DNA from: Parasedimentitalea maritima
Lineage (GTDB): Bacteria; Pseudomonadota; Alphaproteobacteria; Rhodobacterales; Rhodobacteraceae
DNA length: 64,000 bases
NCBI RefSeq assembly: GCF_005771405.1
Contig: NZ_VAUA01000009.1
Location: 178,245-242,244, forward strand
Direction of reading: 5' to 3'
Of the stretch, positions 19,442-29,275 are shown piece by piece (the first letter of the stretch is position 1; every line of letters starts with the position of its first letter). Position numbers and translations under genes: made by a program. Below the pieces are notes generated by a model. It was not told where the DNA came from. It was given only the letters and a program-made list of their open reading frames with translations, and searched no databases.

Positions 19442-20232
19442 ATGGGGCCGAACTGCGCGTTGAAAGCGTCAGCTGGTCTCCAGCTCGGCATGCCGAGCCT
19501 ATCCTGCACCCAACATCGTTTAACCTAGCGGCCGGGCGCGTTTTGGGCGTGGTAGGGCCAAATGGAGCAGGCAAGTCCACTCTGCTTCGGCTCTTGTATC
19601 GCTTCAACAAACCCTCTTCTGGCCGTGTCTTGGTTGGCGACGACAATCTATGGTCATTGCCGCCCCGCACAGCCGCCCGCCGTGTTGCGGCCGTTTTACA
19701 GGAACACACCACGGATTTTGCTTTGACCGTCCGCGAGATCGTCAATTTGGGGCGTCTCCCGCATCGAGCGGGTTTCACGACGACTGGTCAGCTATGCCAC
19801 CGGATTGTCGACGACGCGCTGCACCGGCTGGACCTATTCCAGCTTGGGCATCGCCAGTTTAGCACCCTGTCCGGCGGTGAACGTCAGCGTGTCATGGTGG
19901 CGCGGGCACTGGCGCAAAACCCTCAAATTTTGGTTCTGGATGAACCAACCAACCACCTGGATATTCGCCACCAATTGGAAGTCTTGCGTCTAATCCACGA
20001 CTTGAACATGACCATCGTAACGTCACTACACGACCTGAACACGGCCGTTAGGGTCTGCGACGAAATCCTGGTGTTGAAACAGGGCCGCCCGTTGGGGTTT
20101 GGCCCTCCTGCCCAATTCCTGAATGCCAGCTTGGTATCAGAGGCCTTTCGGGTTGATGCCCGACAGGAAAACCTCAGCCCAAGTAACACCCCGCATTTTT
20201 CCTTTCACTTACCAAACCAACCTGAGAGATAA
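19438..20232 (+). CDS. btuD: BtuD-like ABC transporter ATP-binding protein
   Basis: 264 aa from ATG 19438, which overlaps the DUF1636 stop (ATGA); a longer upstream reading lies inside DUF1636 and was rejected. Walker A GPNGAGKST, Q-loop VLQEHTTDF, signature LSGGERQR and Walker B ILVLDEP with the following TNHLDIRHQ are those of the FepC/BtuD/FecE group that drives uptake of siderophores, haem and cobalamin. Control by a cobalamin riboswitch favours a corrinoid. Confidence 0.85.
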   Translation: MNGAELRVESVSWSPARHAEPILHPTSFNLAAGRVLGVVGPNGAGKSTLLRLLYRFNKPSSGRVLVGDDNLWSLPPRTAARRVAAVLQEHTTDFALTVREIVNLGRLPHRAGFTTTGQLCHRIVDDALHRLDLFQLGHRQFSTLSGGERQRVMVARALAQNPQILVLDEPTNHLDIRHQLEVLRLIHDLNMTIVTSLHDLNTAVRVCDEILVLKQGRPLGFGPPAQFLNASLVSEAFRVDARQENLSPSNTPHFSFHLPNQPER

Positions 20233-20237
20233 CCCCG

Positions 20238-21173
20238 ATGAAAACCGAACTCTCCGCTTTTGCCCTGGTTATTACAGCCAGCAGCGCCATAGCCGATACC
20301 ACAGTCCAGAGCTGCAATCGCAATGTGACCTTTGCCAAACCCCCAAGGGCTGCCGTTTCAAATGACGTAAATCTGACCGAAATGATGCTGGTCCTTGGAC
20401 TGGCTGACCGCATGGTCGGATACACTGGTGTTTCCGGGTGGAAGACACTGGACGCAAAGATGCGCACCGGTATCAAGGAACTTCCCGAGCTGTCAGCCAA
20501 ATATCCAAGCAAAGAAGTGCTGATCGGAGCTGATGCCGATTTCTTCTTTGCTGGCTGGAACTATGGCATGAAAGTCGGCGGTGAAATCACGCCTGAGACA
20601 CTCGATCCATTTGGTATCCAGGTTTACGAATTGACTGAAAGCTGCATTCACATTGGCAGCAAACCCAAGGTCAGCATGGACGACATGTATAATGATCTGT
20701 TGAATCTAGGCCGTATTTTTGATGTCGAAGCCAAGGCAGAAGCTCTGGTCGGTGCATACAGGGCCGAACTGGAAACCTTCACTAGCGAGCTGAAAGAGGG
20801 CCCCGAGCCATTGCGGGTCTTTGTCTATGACAGCGGCGAAGAAGCCCCCTTTACTGCCGGTCGCTATGCCATGCCCACCGCCTTGATCGAAGCTGCCGGC
20901 GGTATCAACATCATGAGTGATTTCGAAAAAAGCTGGGCCAAGGTGACTTGGGAAGAAGTTGTTGAGCGCAATCCCGAAGTGGTGGTGATCGTGAATTATG
21001 GTGACGTAACGGCGGCACAAAAACGCGAATTCATGATGTCGAACCCGGCCTTTGCTGGGATCGACGCTGTGCAGAACGATCGTTTCACGGTCCTGGAGTA
21101 TGTCGAAGCCACCCCCGGCCCGCGTAACATACAGGCGATCAAGTCTCTCGCCTCATCTTTCTGGGGACACTGA
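20238..21173 (+). CDS. btuF: BtuF-like periplasmic binding protein
   Basis: 311 aa with a signal peptide (MKTELSAFALVITASSAIA, then DTT). It has the type III (FecB/BtuF) layout: an N-terminal lobe starting with RNVTF and LGLADRMVGYTG, a long connecting helix around residues 150-180 (EAKAEALVGAYRAELETF) and a C-terminal lobe ending in PGPRNIQAIKSL. It should present the corrinoid to the membrane subunit that follows 3 bp later. An iron-siderophore ligand is the alternative. Confidence 0.82.
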   Translation: MKTELSAFALVITASSAIADTTVQSCNRNVTFAKPPRAAVSNDVNLTEMMLVLGLADRMVGYTGVSGWKTLDAKMRTGIKELPELSAKYPSKEVLIGADADFFFAGWNYGMKVGGEITPETLDPFGIQVYELTESCIHIGSKPKVSMDDMYNDLLNLGRIFDVEAKAEALVGAYRAELETFTSELKEGPEPLRVFVYDSGEEAPFTAGRYAMPTALIEAAGGINIMSDFEKSWAKVTWEEVVERNPEVVVIVNYGDVTAAQKREFMMSNPAFAGIDAVQNDRFTVLEYVEATPGPRNIQAIKSLASSFWGH

Positions 21174-21176
21174 AAG

Positions 21177-22226
21177 ATGACCGACATAGGCTTGGCCAGA
21201 CCCAGTTCTCGATCCCCCGACAGGCGATTGGGCCCGGTCATCATTGGCGGTTTTCTGATACTGCTTATGTCGGTCAGCGTCGCAGTCTCAGTGGGGGCAA
21301 TATCTGTCCCCATCACTACAGTTTGGGGCGTCATAACAAACAAGTTTTCGCCGGGCCTGATTGATCCGGATTGGTCGCAAGGCCGGGCGGCAATTGTTTG
21401 GGACATCCGCTTTCCACGCGCTCTACTGGCCGCGATGGTTGGGGCTGGGCTGGGGCTGGTGGGGGCCTCTTTGCAGGCAGTGACCCGCAACCCTTTGGCA
21501 GATCCGCATCTGTTGGGTATCTCTTCTGGTGGTGCCTTTGGTGCAATTCTGGCCCTTTTACACACAGGGCTGTTTCTGGGTCTGCTAACCGTTCCTCTCA
21601 TGGCTTTTGTCGGCGCATTGGGTGCGACTTTGTTGGTACTCGTGGTCTCCCGGTTTTCTGGCGCGGCCAGCGCAGATCGATTGGTGCTAGTTGGTGTCGC
21701 CGTGTCGTTCATCATCATGGCCGGGGCAAATATTTTGATATTTCTCGGCGACCAGCGCGCCACTCATACAGTGGTCTTCTGGATGCTGGGAGGTCTGGGT
21801 CTGGCGCAGTGGTCTCATCTGGCCTATCCGCTTGTGATCCTCATCTTCTGTAGTGGGTGGCTCTGGCTCCGCAGTCCTGACTTGAACGCCATGACCATCG
21901 GTGATGAAACAGCCACAACCCTGGGCATTCCGGTGGCCCGGTTTCGCCTCGAAGTGTTTGTGACCGGCGCACTGATCACCGGGGTCATGGTCGCGTTCTC
22001 GGGCATTATCGGCTTTGTCGGCCTGATGGTGCCCCATATTGTGCGCTTGCTGGTGGGTGGCGATTATCGAAGAGTGCTACCTACTTCGGCCCTGTTTGGT
22101 GCCATTTTCCTACTTTGGGCTGACATTGTGGCGCGGACCATTATGGCACCCGAAGACATGCCAATTGGCATTGTGACAGGTCTGATCGGTGGGCTGTTTT
22201 TTGTTTGGGTACTAGGGCGAAAATAG
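21177..22226 (+). CDS. btuC: BtuC/FecCD-like ABC transporter permease
   Basis: 349 aa and strongly hydrophobic, with about ten helices as in BtuC. Signature segments are WDIRFPRALLAAMVGAGLGLVGA near residue 75, RNPLADPHLLGISSGGAFGA, and GFVGLMVPHIVRLLVGGDYR near residue 280. It is the last gene of the riboswitch operon, with a 3-bp gap from btuF, and forms the inner-membrane channel. Confidence 0.88.
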   Translation: MTDIGLARPSSRSPDRRLGPVIIGGFLILLMSVSVAVSVGAISVPITTVWGVITNKFSPGLIDPDWSQGRAAIVWDIRFPRALLAAMVGAGLGLVGASLQAVTRNPLADPHLLGISSGGAFGAILALLHTGLFLGLLTVPLMAFVGALGATLLVLVVSRFSGAASADRLVLVGVAVSFIIMAGANILIFLGDQRATHTVVFWMLGGLGLAQWSHLAYPLVILIFCSGWLWLRSPDLNAMTIGDETATTLGIPVARFRLEVFVTGALITGVMVAFSGIIGFVGLMVPHIVRLLVGGDYRRVLPTSALFGAIFLLWADIVARTIMAPEDMPIGIVTGLIGGLFFVWVLGRK

Positions 22227-22284
22227 AGCCCCAAAGCCACCAGGCACGGGCAGGTCCAATAGCGTGCCGCCCGTGTCTTTGCAC

Positions 22285-25200
22285 TCAATGGAAATCTCGA
22301 CTTGGAAAGAGCCTCTTTGCCTGTTCACGTGGATGGCGGGCCGTTTTAACCGGGGTTTGTCGGGGGGCGTCATCGGCTTGCGGCAAGGTGATCCCAATTG
22401 CGCTGTCCATCGGGTGCCCAAGGTCGCTAAGGTGATGTGACAGATCCTCGATGTTCTGTGCAATAAGATGCACTACGATTCCTTCCCGTTGCAAATACCC
22501 GGTGACCCGCAAAAGCCGCCCCCCCATGACACTGCGCCGAAACTGCTTATAGGCCTTTGCCCAGATCACCACATTGGATACACCGGTTTCATCCTCAAGC
22601 GTCAGGAAGACGACCCCAGAGGCAGTACCGGGCCTTTGGCGTGTGATGACCAGCCCGCAAACACTGGTGCGGCCAAGTGGTGCAGTTGCCAGCGCCGCAT
22701 GGGTGGTCAGATCTGGTATGTTGGGGCGTAGCAACTCCATCGGGTGGGCCCGCAGCGACAGGCGCATCGCGACGTAATCCTCAACCACCTCTTCTCCCAG
22801 GTTCATAGTGGGCAGGGTCACGTTAGGCTCATGGATACCTTCCCCTTCAAATGGATCATTAAACAGCGGCAATGGGGTTTGCGCCCGCAGCGCCTTGACC
22901 CGCCACAGTGCATTGCGCCGTCCCAGTCCCATATCGCAAAAGGCATCCGCTTCGGCCAAGCGCTCCAGCGCTGCGGGTTTCAACCCAGCCCGCAACCAAA
23001 GGCTTTCGGGATCTGGATAACCATTGCCACGTGCCGCCACGATCCAGACGGCATCTTCCTCCCGGAATCCCTTAATCTGGCGAAACCCAAGCCGCAGCGC
23101 CAATGTATCATCAGCGCGGCGCTCCAGCGTATTGTCCCAGGCGCTATTATTGGCGCAAATTGGCCGAACTTCGATTTGGTGTTCACGGGCATCTCGTACG
23201 ATCTGAGCCGGCGCATAAAACCCCATCGGCTGGGAGTTGAGCAAAGCACAGGCAAACACCGTAGGATGATGACATTTCAACCAGGCTGAGACATAGGCCA
23301 ACAGGGCAAAAGCTGCCGCATGACTTTCAGGAAAGCCATATTCAGCAAAGCCTTCGAGTTGAGAGAAACAGCGGTCGGCAAAATCGGGTTCATAACCACG
23401 GTCCAGCATGCCGCGCACAAACCGCTCCTTGAATGTGCCGATTGTCCCCATTCGTCGAAACGTCGCCAAAGAACGCCGCAGTCGATCCGCCTCCTCCGGG
23501 CTGAACCCAGCGGCAACCACGGCAATCTGCATCGCCTGCTCCTGAAACAGCGGCACCCCCATGGTTTTGCCTAACACCTGCTCCAGCTCGGGCGATGGGT
23601 AATGCACCGGTTCCTTGCCTTGTCGACGGTTGATATAGGGATGCACCATGCCCCCCTGGATCGGGCCTGGACGAACAATGGCGACCTCAATCACCAAATC
23701 ATAGAACTCGCGCGGTTTCATTCGAGGCAGGAAATTCATCTGCGCACGGCTTTCGACCTGAAACACCCCAATCGCATCAGCGACACATAACATGTCATAG
23801 GTCGCTTTGTCCTTTGTAGGGACCGTGGCAATGGAATAGTTTGTCCCCCCATTCTGAGCAATCAGATCAAAACTTTTGCGAATACAGGTCAGCATCCCAA
23901 GGCTCAGAATATCAATCTTGAGAATACCCAGACTGTCGATATCATCCTTGTCCCACTCAATTACCGTGCGATCCTCCATCGCGGCATTCTCAATCGGACA
24001 CAGCTCATCCAGTCGCGCATTGGTGACAATGAACCCGCCTACGTGTTGTGACAGGTGACGGGGGAAACCGATGATCTCACCAATCAACCGGATGGTCTGG
24101 GCAAGGCGGCGATTATTCAGATCCAGCCCCAGCTCGCGAATGCGTTCAGGATCTGCACCCCCATTGGACTGGCCCCAAATTTGCCCGGACAAATTGGCGG
24201 TGACATCCTGCGACAGCCCCATGACCTTGCCAACCTCGTTGATCGCCGCCCGCGAGCGGAAGTGGATCACCGTAGCGCAAAGCCCAGCACGGTGGCGGCC
24301 ATACTTTTTGTAGATATGCTGGATCACCTCTTCACGGCGCTCGTGTTCAAAATCGACATCGATATCCGGTGGTTCGCCACGATGTTCTGACACAAACCGT
24401 TCAACAACCATGGTGATGGTCTCTGGGCTGACATCGGTGATGCCAAGCAGATAACACAGGATGGAATTGCCCGCAGACCCACGCCCCTGACATAGAATTC
24501 CCTGCGATCTGGCAAATTGCACGATGTCATGCACGGTTAAGAAATAGGCCGGGAACTTCAATTTCTCGACCAGCGCCAGTTCCTTTTTAACCTGCGCCTG
24601 GGCTTTTTCCGACGCGCCATCGGGGTAGCGACGCACCAGCCCTTCAGCCGCCAATCGGGCCAATCGCGCCTGTGGAGCCTCGCCTTGTGAAATCTCGTCC
24701 GGGTATTCATAGGAAAGCTGTGACAGGCAAAATCCACAGCGTGCCGCAATCTCCAACGTACGTCGGAGCGCGGCAGGATGCCGGTGAAAAACCCGCTCCA
24801 TATCCCCTGCACCTTTCAGACGGCGTTCCCCATTAGGCAGGGCACGGGTGCCAATTTGATCAATGGTGATATGTTCACGCATACAGGTCAGCACATCGGC
24901 CAGTTGGCGTCGCTTGGCATGGTGCATCAAAACATCTCCAATCGTCACCATTGGCGCGGCGACGCGTAGAGAAAGGTCCATGCAGCAATCCAAATACGCC
25001 TGATCAGCCCCGTTATATTTAGGCGCCGCACCTAAAAATATATGACCAGGATAGCGGCTCACTGCCGCCTGAATATGCTGAGCTGTATTTGGTGCGCCAA
25101 GCCCCTTCTGCGGCAAGGCAATCAAGATGATCCCTGTACAGCCCTCCAGCATATCCTGCATGTCCAGGTGGCACCCCCCTTTCTCTGCCCGTCTTTTTCC

Positions 25201-25512
25201 GAGTGTTAAAAGGCGCGACAACCGTGCATAGGCAGGGCGATCCTGCGGCAGGGCAATCCAATCCACCGAACTGTCACGTAGCACCAGACGGCACCCAACA
25301 ATCAGCTTGGGCAAGGGCACAGCCGGACCTGCGTCACGGCGCAATTCCTTAAGCGCCGAATAGGCCCGCACCACGCCGGCCAGAGAATTCCGATCGGTAA
25401 TAGCGATGGCTTCCAGACCAAGCTCAACAGCACGAGTGACCAGTTCCTCGGGATGAGACGCCCCTGTCAGGAAAGTAAAATTTGAGGTGACACACAGTTC
25501 TGCGTAGCTCAT
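22285..25512 (-). CDS. dnaE2: Error-prone DNA polymerase DnaE2
   Basis: 1075 aa from ATG 25512, which overlaps the imuB stop (ATGA); the longer reading from 25566 runs into imuB. It is an alternative C-family polymerase used for damage tolerance and mutagenesis. The N-terminal PHP-like domain (SNFTFLTGASHPEELV) lacks the metal-binding HxH of the replicative enzyme. The palm aspartates sit in PDIDVDFEHERR and LKIDILSLGML. A C-terminal OB domain (TSVCGLVITRQRPGTA) follows. Its operon partners ImuA and ImuB confirm the assignment. Confidence 0.95.
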   Translation of the reverse strand: MSYAELCVTSNFTFLTGASHPEELVTRAVELGLEAIAITDRNSLAGVVRAYSALKELRRDAGPAVPLPKLIVGCRLVLRDSSVDWIALPQDRPAYARLSRLLTLGKRRAEKGGCHLDMQDMLEGCTGIILIALPQKGLGAPNTAQHIQAAVSRYPGHIFLGAAPKYNGADQAYLDCCMDLSLRVAAPMVTIGDVLMHHAKRRQLADVLTCMREHITIDQIGTRALPNGERRLKGAGDMERVFHRHPAALRRTLEIAARCGFCLSQLSYEYPDEISQGEAPQARLARLAAEGLVRRYPDGASEKAQAQVKKELALVEKLKFPAYFLTVHDIVQFARSQGILCQGRGSAGNSILCYLLGITDVSPETITMVVERFVSEHRGEPPDIDVDFEHERREEVIQHIYKKYGRHRAGLCATVIHFRSRAAINEVGKVMGLSQDVTANLSGQIWGQSNGGADPERIRELGLDLNNRRLAQTIRLIGEIIGFPRHLSQHVGGFIVTNARLDELCPIENAAMEDRTVIEWDKDDIDSLGILKIDILSLGMLTCIRKSFDLIAQNGGTNYSIATVPTKDKATYDMLCVADAIGVFQVESRAQMNFLPRMKPREFYDLVIEVAIVRPGPIQGGMVHPYINRRQGKEPVHYPSPELEQVLGKTMGVPLFQEQAMQIAVVAAGFSPEEADRLRRSLATFRRMGTIGTFKERFVRGMLDRGYEPDFADRCFSQLEGFAEYGFPESHAAAFALLAYVSAWLKCHHPTVFACALLNSQPMGFYAPAQIVRDAREHQIEVRPICANNSAWDNTLERRADDTLALRLGFRQIKGFREEDAVWIVAARGNGYPDPESLWLRAGLKPAALERLAEADAFCDMGLGRRNALWRVKALRAQTPLPLFNDPFEGEGIHEPNVTLPTMNLGEEVVEDYVAMRLSLRAHPMELLRPNIPDLTTHAALATAPLGRTSVCGLVITRQRPGTASGVVFLTLEDETGVSNVVIWAKAYKQFRRSVMGGRLLRVTGYLQREGIVVHLIAQNIEDLSHHLSDLGHPMDSAIGITLPQADDAPRQTPVKTARHPREQAKRLFPSRDFH

Positions 25513-26975
25513 GCAAACTCCCCCTGCACAAACCATCCCGGTTTCTGGGGAGTATAAAACAACCACAAACGGCGCCCCTGTTTGGTGTCTACCTTCCAGT
25601 AATCACGCAGCCCCGAGCTCCAGTTTTCATCGGCAAGCCACCACTCAGGCGCAATCCGTTCTGGTCCGGTTGCCTTACCTGTCGCAAATGACATCCGACG
25701 CCAGCGAAACCGTTCAGGGGGGCGCTTGCCAATCCCTGCAATTGCCTCAGGCGGGAACAGGTGCAAAGGACGCGGACGTTGTGCAAGCCAGGGGCCCTCG
25801 GGGGTGGAATAGGCTGCAGGCGCAATGATAAAACTGTGTTCAGGGATATGGCTATCCGCGGGCAGGAAACGTTGTACATTTTCCAACCCAATCCGTGTGC
25901 CTATCCGCGTTATCAAATCATCCAACCTATCCTTATTTTGATTGCCAACATGGTTCATTTGCTGAACCGGAAGCGGTTCAACTCCAATGGCCTCAAGACG
26001 AAGTTGATCAATTCCATACCCCGCATCCACCTGCCCTACTCCACGCTCGAATAATGGCAAAATGCGCGCGGCATCCCGCAGAGGGCGCGCCAGCCGCAAT
26101 TCAACCTGCTGGCTCGCCTGATCAACGCGACGCAATGTAAGTTGCAAAACCCGCGCGCCTTTTTCATCCTTCTTCAACTTGCTGCAAAGTTGCTCCAGCA
26201 GGCGCTCGGTTCCAGCCATCACATCCGCGCTCAAACCAATTGGCTCGGGTAGTGTCATGCGCACCCCGTAATGAGCGGGCGGGCGCAGTGGCGAAATGTC
26301 CTCAGGCAACTCCCCCACTGCCTGATCCAATCGGTGCAGGACCTCTTTGCCAAAGCGTCGCGTCACCGTGGCGCGCGGCAAGGCAATCAGATCTGCAATC
26401 TGCTGCACCCCAAGCCGCTGCAGGGCAACCACGGTTTTTTCCTCGAGGCGCAACGCAGCAACCGGCAGTGACGTTATCTGCTCCGGCGTAGCGCCTTCCT
26501 CAGCCATGGTTCTATCAAAATGCGCCAACCCCCAAGCCGCCCCACGCGTATCACCCAAGCCAATGCGCACAGTTATCCCTGCTCGGGCCATCCGAAGGCG
26601 CATATCACCCAGCATCGCGGCCTCACCGCCGAACAAATGCGCCGACCCTGCAATGTTGAGCACCAAGCCATCCGCCCCGTCGAGGCCAACCCAGGGACAG
26701 TACCGCCCCGCCCACCGGGCTAAAATTCGCAGAAAATACCGGTCAGCCTCAGGATCCGCAGGGCAGCTTCTTAGACTAGGGCAAAAGGCGCGTGCATCCG
26801 AAAACCCCATGCCACGCTGCAATCCCATCTGTTCAGCCTGTGCATTCAAACAATAAATCCGGTCACTATTGCCTTGGTGTTGAATCAGTGCAAAAGGCGC
26901 ATCAATCGGCTGTGTCCGTCCAACCCGTTCACTGGGTAGCCTTGGAAACCACAATGATACGACACGTCTGCGCAT
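25509..26975 (-). CDS. imuB: ImuB, inactive Y-family polymerase-like protein
   Basis: 488 aa. It resembles Y-family DNA polymerases (VSLWFPRLPSERV at the start, a helix-hairpin-helix around LQRLGVQQIADLIALPR) but lacks the acidic catalytic residues, as is typical of ImuB, which acts as a beta-clamp hub for DnaE2. It overlaps imuA by 47 bp upstream and dnaE2 by 4 bp downstream. Active when DNA is damaged. Confidence 0.9.
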   Translation of the reverse strand: MRRRVVSLWFPRLPSERVGRTQPIDAPFALIQHQGNSDRIYCLNAQAEQMGLQRGMGFSDARAFCPSLRSCPADPEADRYFLRILARWAGRYCPWVGLDGADGLVLNIAGSAHLFGGEAAMLGDMRLRMARAGITVRIGLGDTRGAAWGLAHFDRTMAEEGATPEQITSLPVAALRLEEKTVVALQRLGVQQIADLIALPRATVTRRFGKEVLHRLDQAVGELPEDISPLRPPAHYGVRMTLPEPIGLSADVMAGTERLLEQLCSKLKKDEKGARVLQLTLRRVDQASQQVELRLARPLRDAARILPLFERGVGQVDAGYGIDQLRLEAIGVEPLPVQQMNHVGNQNKDRLDDLITRIGTRIGLENVQRFLPADSHIPEHSFIIAPAAYSTPEGPWLAQRPRPLHLFPPEAIAGIGKRPPERFRWRRMSFATGKATGPERIAPEWWLADENWSSGLRDYWKVDTKQGRRLWLFYTPQKPGWFVQGEFA

Positions 26976-27483
26976 CCCACCTTACATCCCATGCAGCCAA
27001 TGTTCCCGATTTGTTCTTTGTAATTTCCCAACGCTGCAGAGTCGAGTCCTGCTGATCAAAAACTGGGGCGCAACGCCAGCGGGTTTCCGCAGCATTGTTA
27101 CCCTGACCTTCGGGAATAATGCACAGCCCGGTGCTTTCTCCTGCTTGCGCCGCCAGTTGCAACCGCCGCCCCGCAGTGAAGCTAAGCGGCTGGTGAAGTT
27201 CAATCACCACCAAGTTTACCACGCCAGATCGCAGCGCCTCTTCGGCCACCGCCAAACCATCTGTCTGATCTTTCGTTTTGACTCGCAGTAGGTTTTGCGG
27301 ATCCATATAGGAAGAAAACCCTATGGGGTTGATGTGCCCCGCAATCCAATCCTCACAAATCCAAAGGACAGCCCCGCCCAAGTAGCCGCCCAAAGCAAAG
27401 GCAAATGATTGCGCATTTGGGAGACAAATCTCATGGGTTCGGCCCGTGCGTAGCGGGAAATTTTGAAAGAAACTGGTGGTCAT
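26929..27483 (-). CDS. imuA: ImuA-like protein
   Basis: 184 aa, preceded by AGGA 7 bases upstream. It is the first gene of imuA-imuB-dnaE2, at the short end of the family. The N-terminal part (HEICLPNAQSFAFALGGYL, VLWICEDWIAG) has the RecA/SulA-like core seen in ImuA, without a complete Walker A loop. It is thought to aid DnaE2-dependent translesion synthesis. I saw no canonical alphaproteobacterial LexA box (GTTC-N7-GTTC) in the roughly 100 bp upstream. Confidence 0.75.
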   Translation of the reverse strand: MTTSFFQNFPLRTGRTHEICLPNAQSFAFALGGYLGGAVLWICEDWIAGHINPIGFSSYMDPQNLLRVKTKDQTDGLAVAEEALRSGVVNLVVIELHQPLSFTAGRRLQLAAQAGESTGLCIIPEGQGNNAAETRWRCAPVFDQQDSTLQRWEITKNKSGTLAAWDVRWDAQTCRIIVVSKATQ

Positions 27484-27749
27484 CTTTGTATCCTACACAC
27501 AAACTTCGCAAGTTACCCTACACTGGTAGTTCCCGTTCTAAAACTAGTGGTGTTCAAAGGTAAAATCCTCTCGGCAACATGACTGAGGAGAATTGTGGAT
27601 GTAAACCCCGGGCTTTAGCGAAGCTCAGTAAGCTTCATCCCGATTGTTAGGTTGCATCCGACTTGAGTTAGGCCACAGCTGCACGCCTCCGGTCTGACAG
27701 TCTTGTTGAAAATGGCTCTCTCTCATGACAACCAGTCAGCCTGTCTAAA

Positions 27750-29272
27750 TCACATGACGGCGCCGATTTGCCATGGAACAAACTCGTTGTTTCCCAACCC
27801 AAGGGCTTCGGATTTGCTCACTTGGCCGGATGCAGTCGCGCGGATCAGATCAAATATCTGCTGGCCTTTGTCCGCAATGCTGATCGCGCCAGAAATGATA
27901 TCTCCGGTACCCAAGTCCATATCATCGGGCATTTGGGCAAAAAGGCGATCGGACGTAGCCAGTTTGATCGTCGGCGCAGGCTTAGAGCCGAACGCAGACC
28001 CACGGCCTGTGGTGAACACAACAATCTGCGCCCCTCCTGCGATCTGCCCTGTCACAGAAACGGGGTCGTAACCTGGCGTGTCCATGAACACGAAACCTTC
28101 ATCACACACTGTCTCAGCATAGTCATAGACCGCCATCAGTGGCGTCGTCCCTGCTTTGGCCACTGCGCCAAGGGATTTTTCAAGGATCGTGGTGATCCCA
28201 CCTTGCTTGTTGCCTGGACTGGGATTGTTGTCCATGGAGCCACCGTTTTGCGCAACGTAGCTTTCCCACCACTTGATTTGGCCAATCAGTTTCTCTGCCA
28301 CCTGTGCGCTACTCGCCCGGCTCAGCAATATCTGTTCAGCCCCGTAGATTTCGGGGGTTTCGGACAGAATGGCAGTCCCACCTTGGGCCACAATCAAATC
28401 GCTCGCGACCCCTAGCGCAGGGTTGGCCGTAATCCCTGAAAACCCGTCCGAGCCGCCACATTGCAATGCCACGCGCAGCGCGCTCATTGGCTGTGAACTA
28501 CGTGTCGCGAGGTTAACCAGAGGCGCGATGTCAGCCACATGAGCCTTGATGGATGCAATGGTCGCAAGTGTACCACCCGTCTCCTGGATGGTCAGAGTAT
28601 GAAACCGGTCGGTGCCTGCATCGCCAAAATGCGAGCGCATACGCGCAACCTGCATGACCTCGCAGCCCAACCCCACAAACAATGTGGCCCCAACATTGGG
28701 GTGGGTCGCATGGCCCCATAACACCCGTTCAAGAATGTCGTAACCCGACCCGCTTGCCGCCATGCCGCAACCTGTGCCGTGCGCAAGGGCAACAACGCCG
28801 TCGACATTCGAATAAGACGCCAGCATCCCACTGGTCTCAATCTCAGCCGCAGCGCGACGGATCACGCTGGCCGAACAATTCACCGTCGCTACAAGGGCAA
28901 TGTAATTGCGAGTACCAACACGGCCATCAGTACGTTTGAACCCTTGAAAATCACGCGTAAGCAGCTTGGCAGTGCTGCACGTGAGGCAACCAAAGCTGAC
29001 CCGATGTTGTAGCCTTTCTCGGGCGTCGCGAAGGTGCAATTGTGGCTATGCACATGGGCACCTACCGGAATATCTTGCGTTGCATGCCCGATGAATTGTC
29101 CAAACTTTACCACAGGCGCGCCCGCTCGCAGGTCAACCCGCGCAATCTTGTGGCCTGCGGGTATAGGCCCGGCCAGTGCCGTACCCAAGCCAAGTGGAGC
29201 GTCGCCTGCCATTGCACGTACGGTTAAAACGGACACGGTATCATTAGGGTGCAAAATCAACGGTGCAGACAT
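27750..29272 (-). pseudogene. uxaA: UxaA-family altronate/galactarate-type dehydratase, split by an apparent frameshift
   Basis: Two overlapping reading frames together encode one UxaA protein of about 507 aa. From 29272 an N-terminal SAF domain runs to about 28969 (NDTVSVLTVRAM, then GAHVHSHNCTF). The catalytic part continues in a different frame down to 27750 (RTDGRVGTRNY, ECGGSDGFSGITANP-like, SPGNKQGGITT). Adding one base near 28968-28970 would join them as ...RAALP-KLLTRDFQGF.... Intact UxaA proteins carry both domains on one chain. UxaA dehydrates altronate to KDG. Either the gene is broken or the base is a sequence error. A natural two-subunit form, as in SuyA/SuyB sulfo-lyase, is possible but less likely because the catalytic frame would need a TTG start inside the SAF gene. 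Confidence 0.75.
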
Positions 29273-29275
29273 AAT

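Noticed and set aside
20996..21763. 255-codon open frame on the minus strand
   Set aside because: Antisense to btuF and btuC; low-complexity Pro/Thr/Arg composition typical of shadows.
22243..22275. Terminator between btuC and dnaE2
   Set aside because: GGCACG/CGTGCC and CACGGGC/GCCCGTG can pair, but the loops are long, the two pairings exclude each other and no T-run follows.
27529..27555. LexA box upstream of imuA
   Set aside because: Three GTTC tetramers are present but none with the 7-base spacer of the alphaproteobacterial site.
27620..27636. Terminator of the uronate operon
   Set aside because: GAAGCT/AGCTTC can pair over 5 bases, but it is 114 bp past the uxaA stop, weak, and without a U-run.
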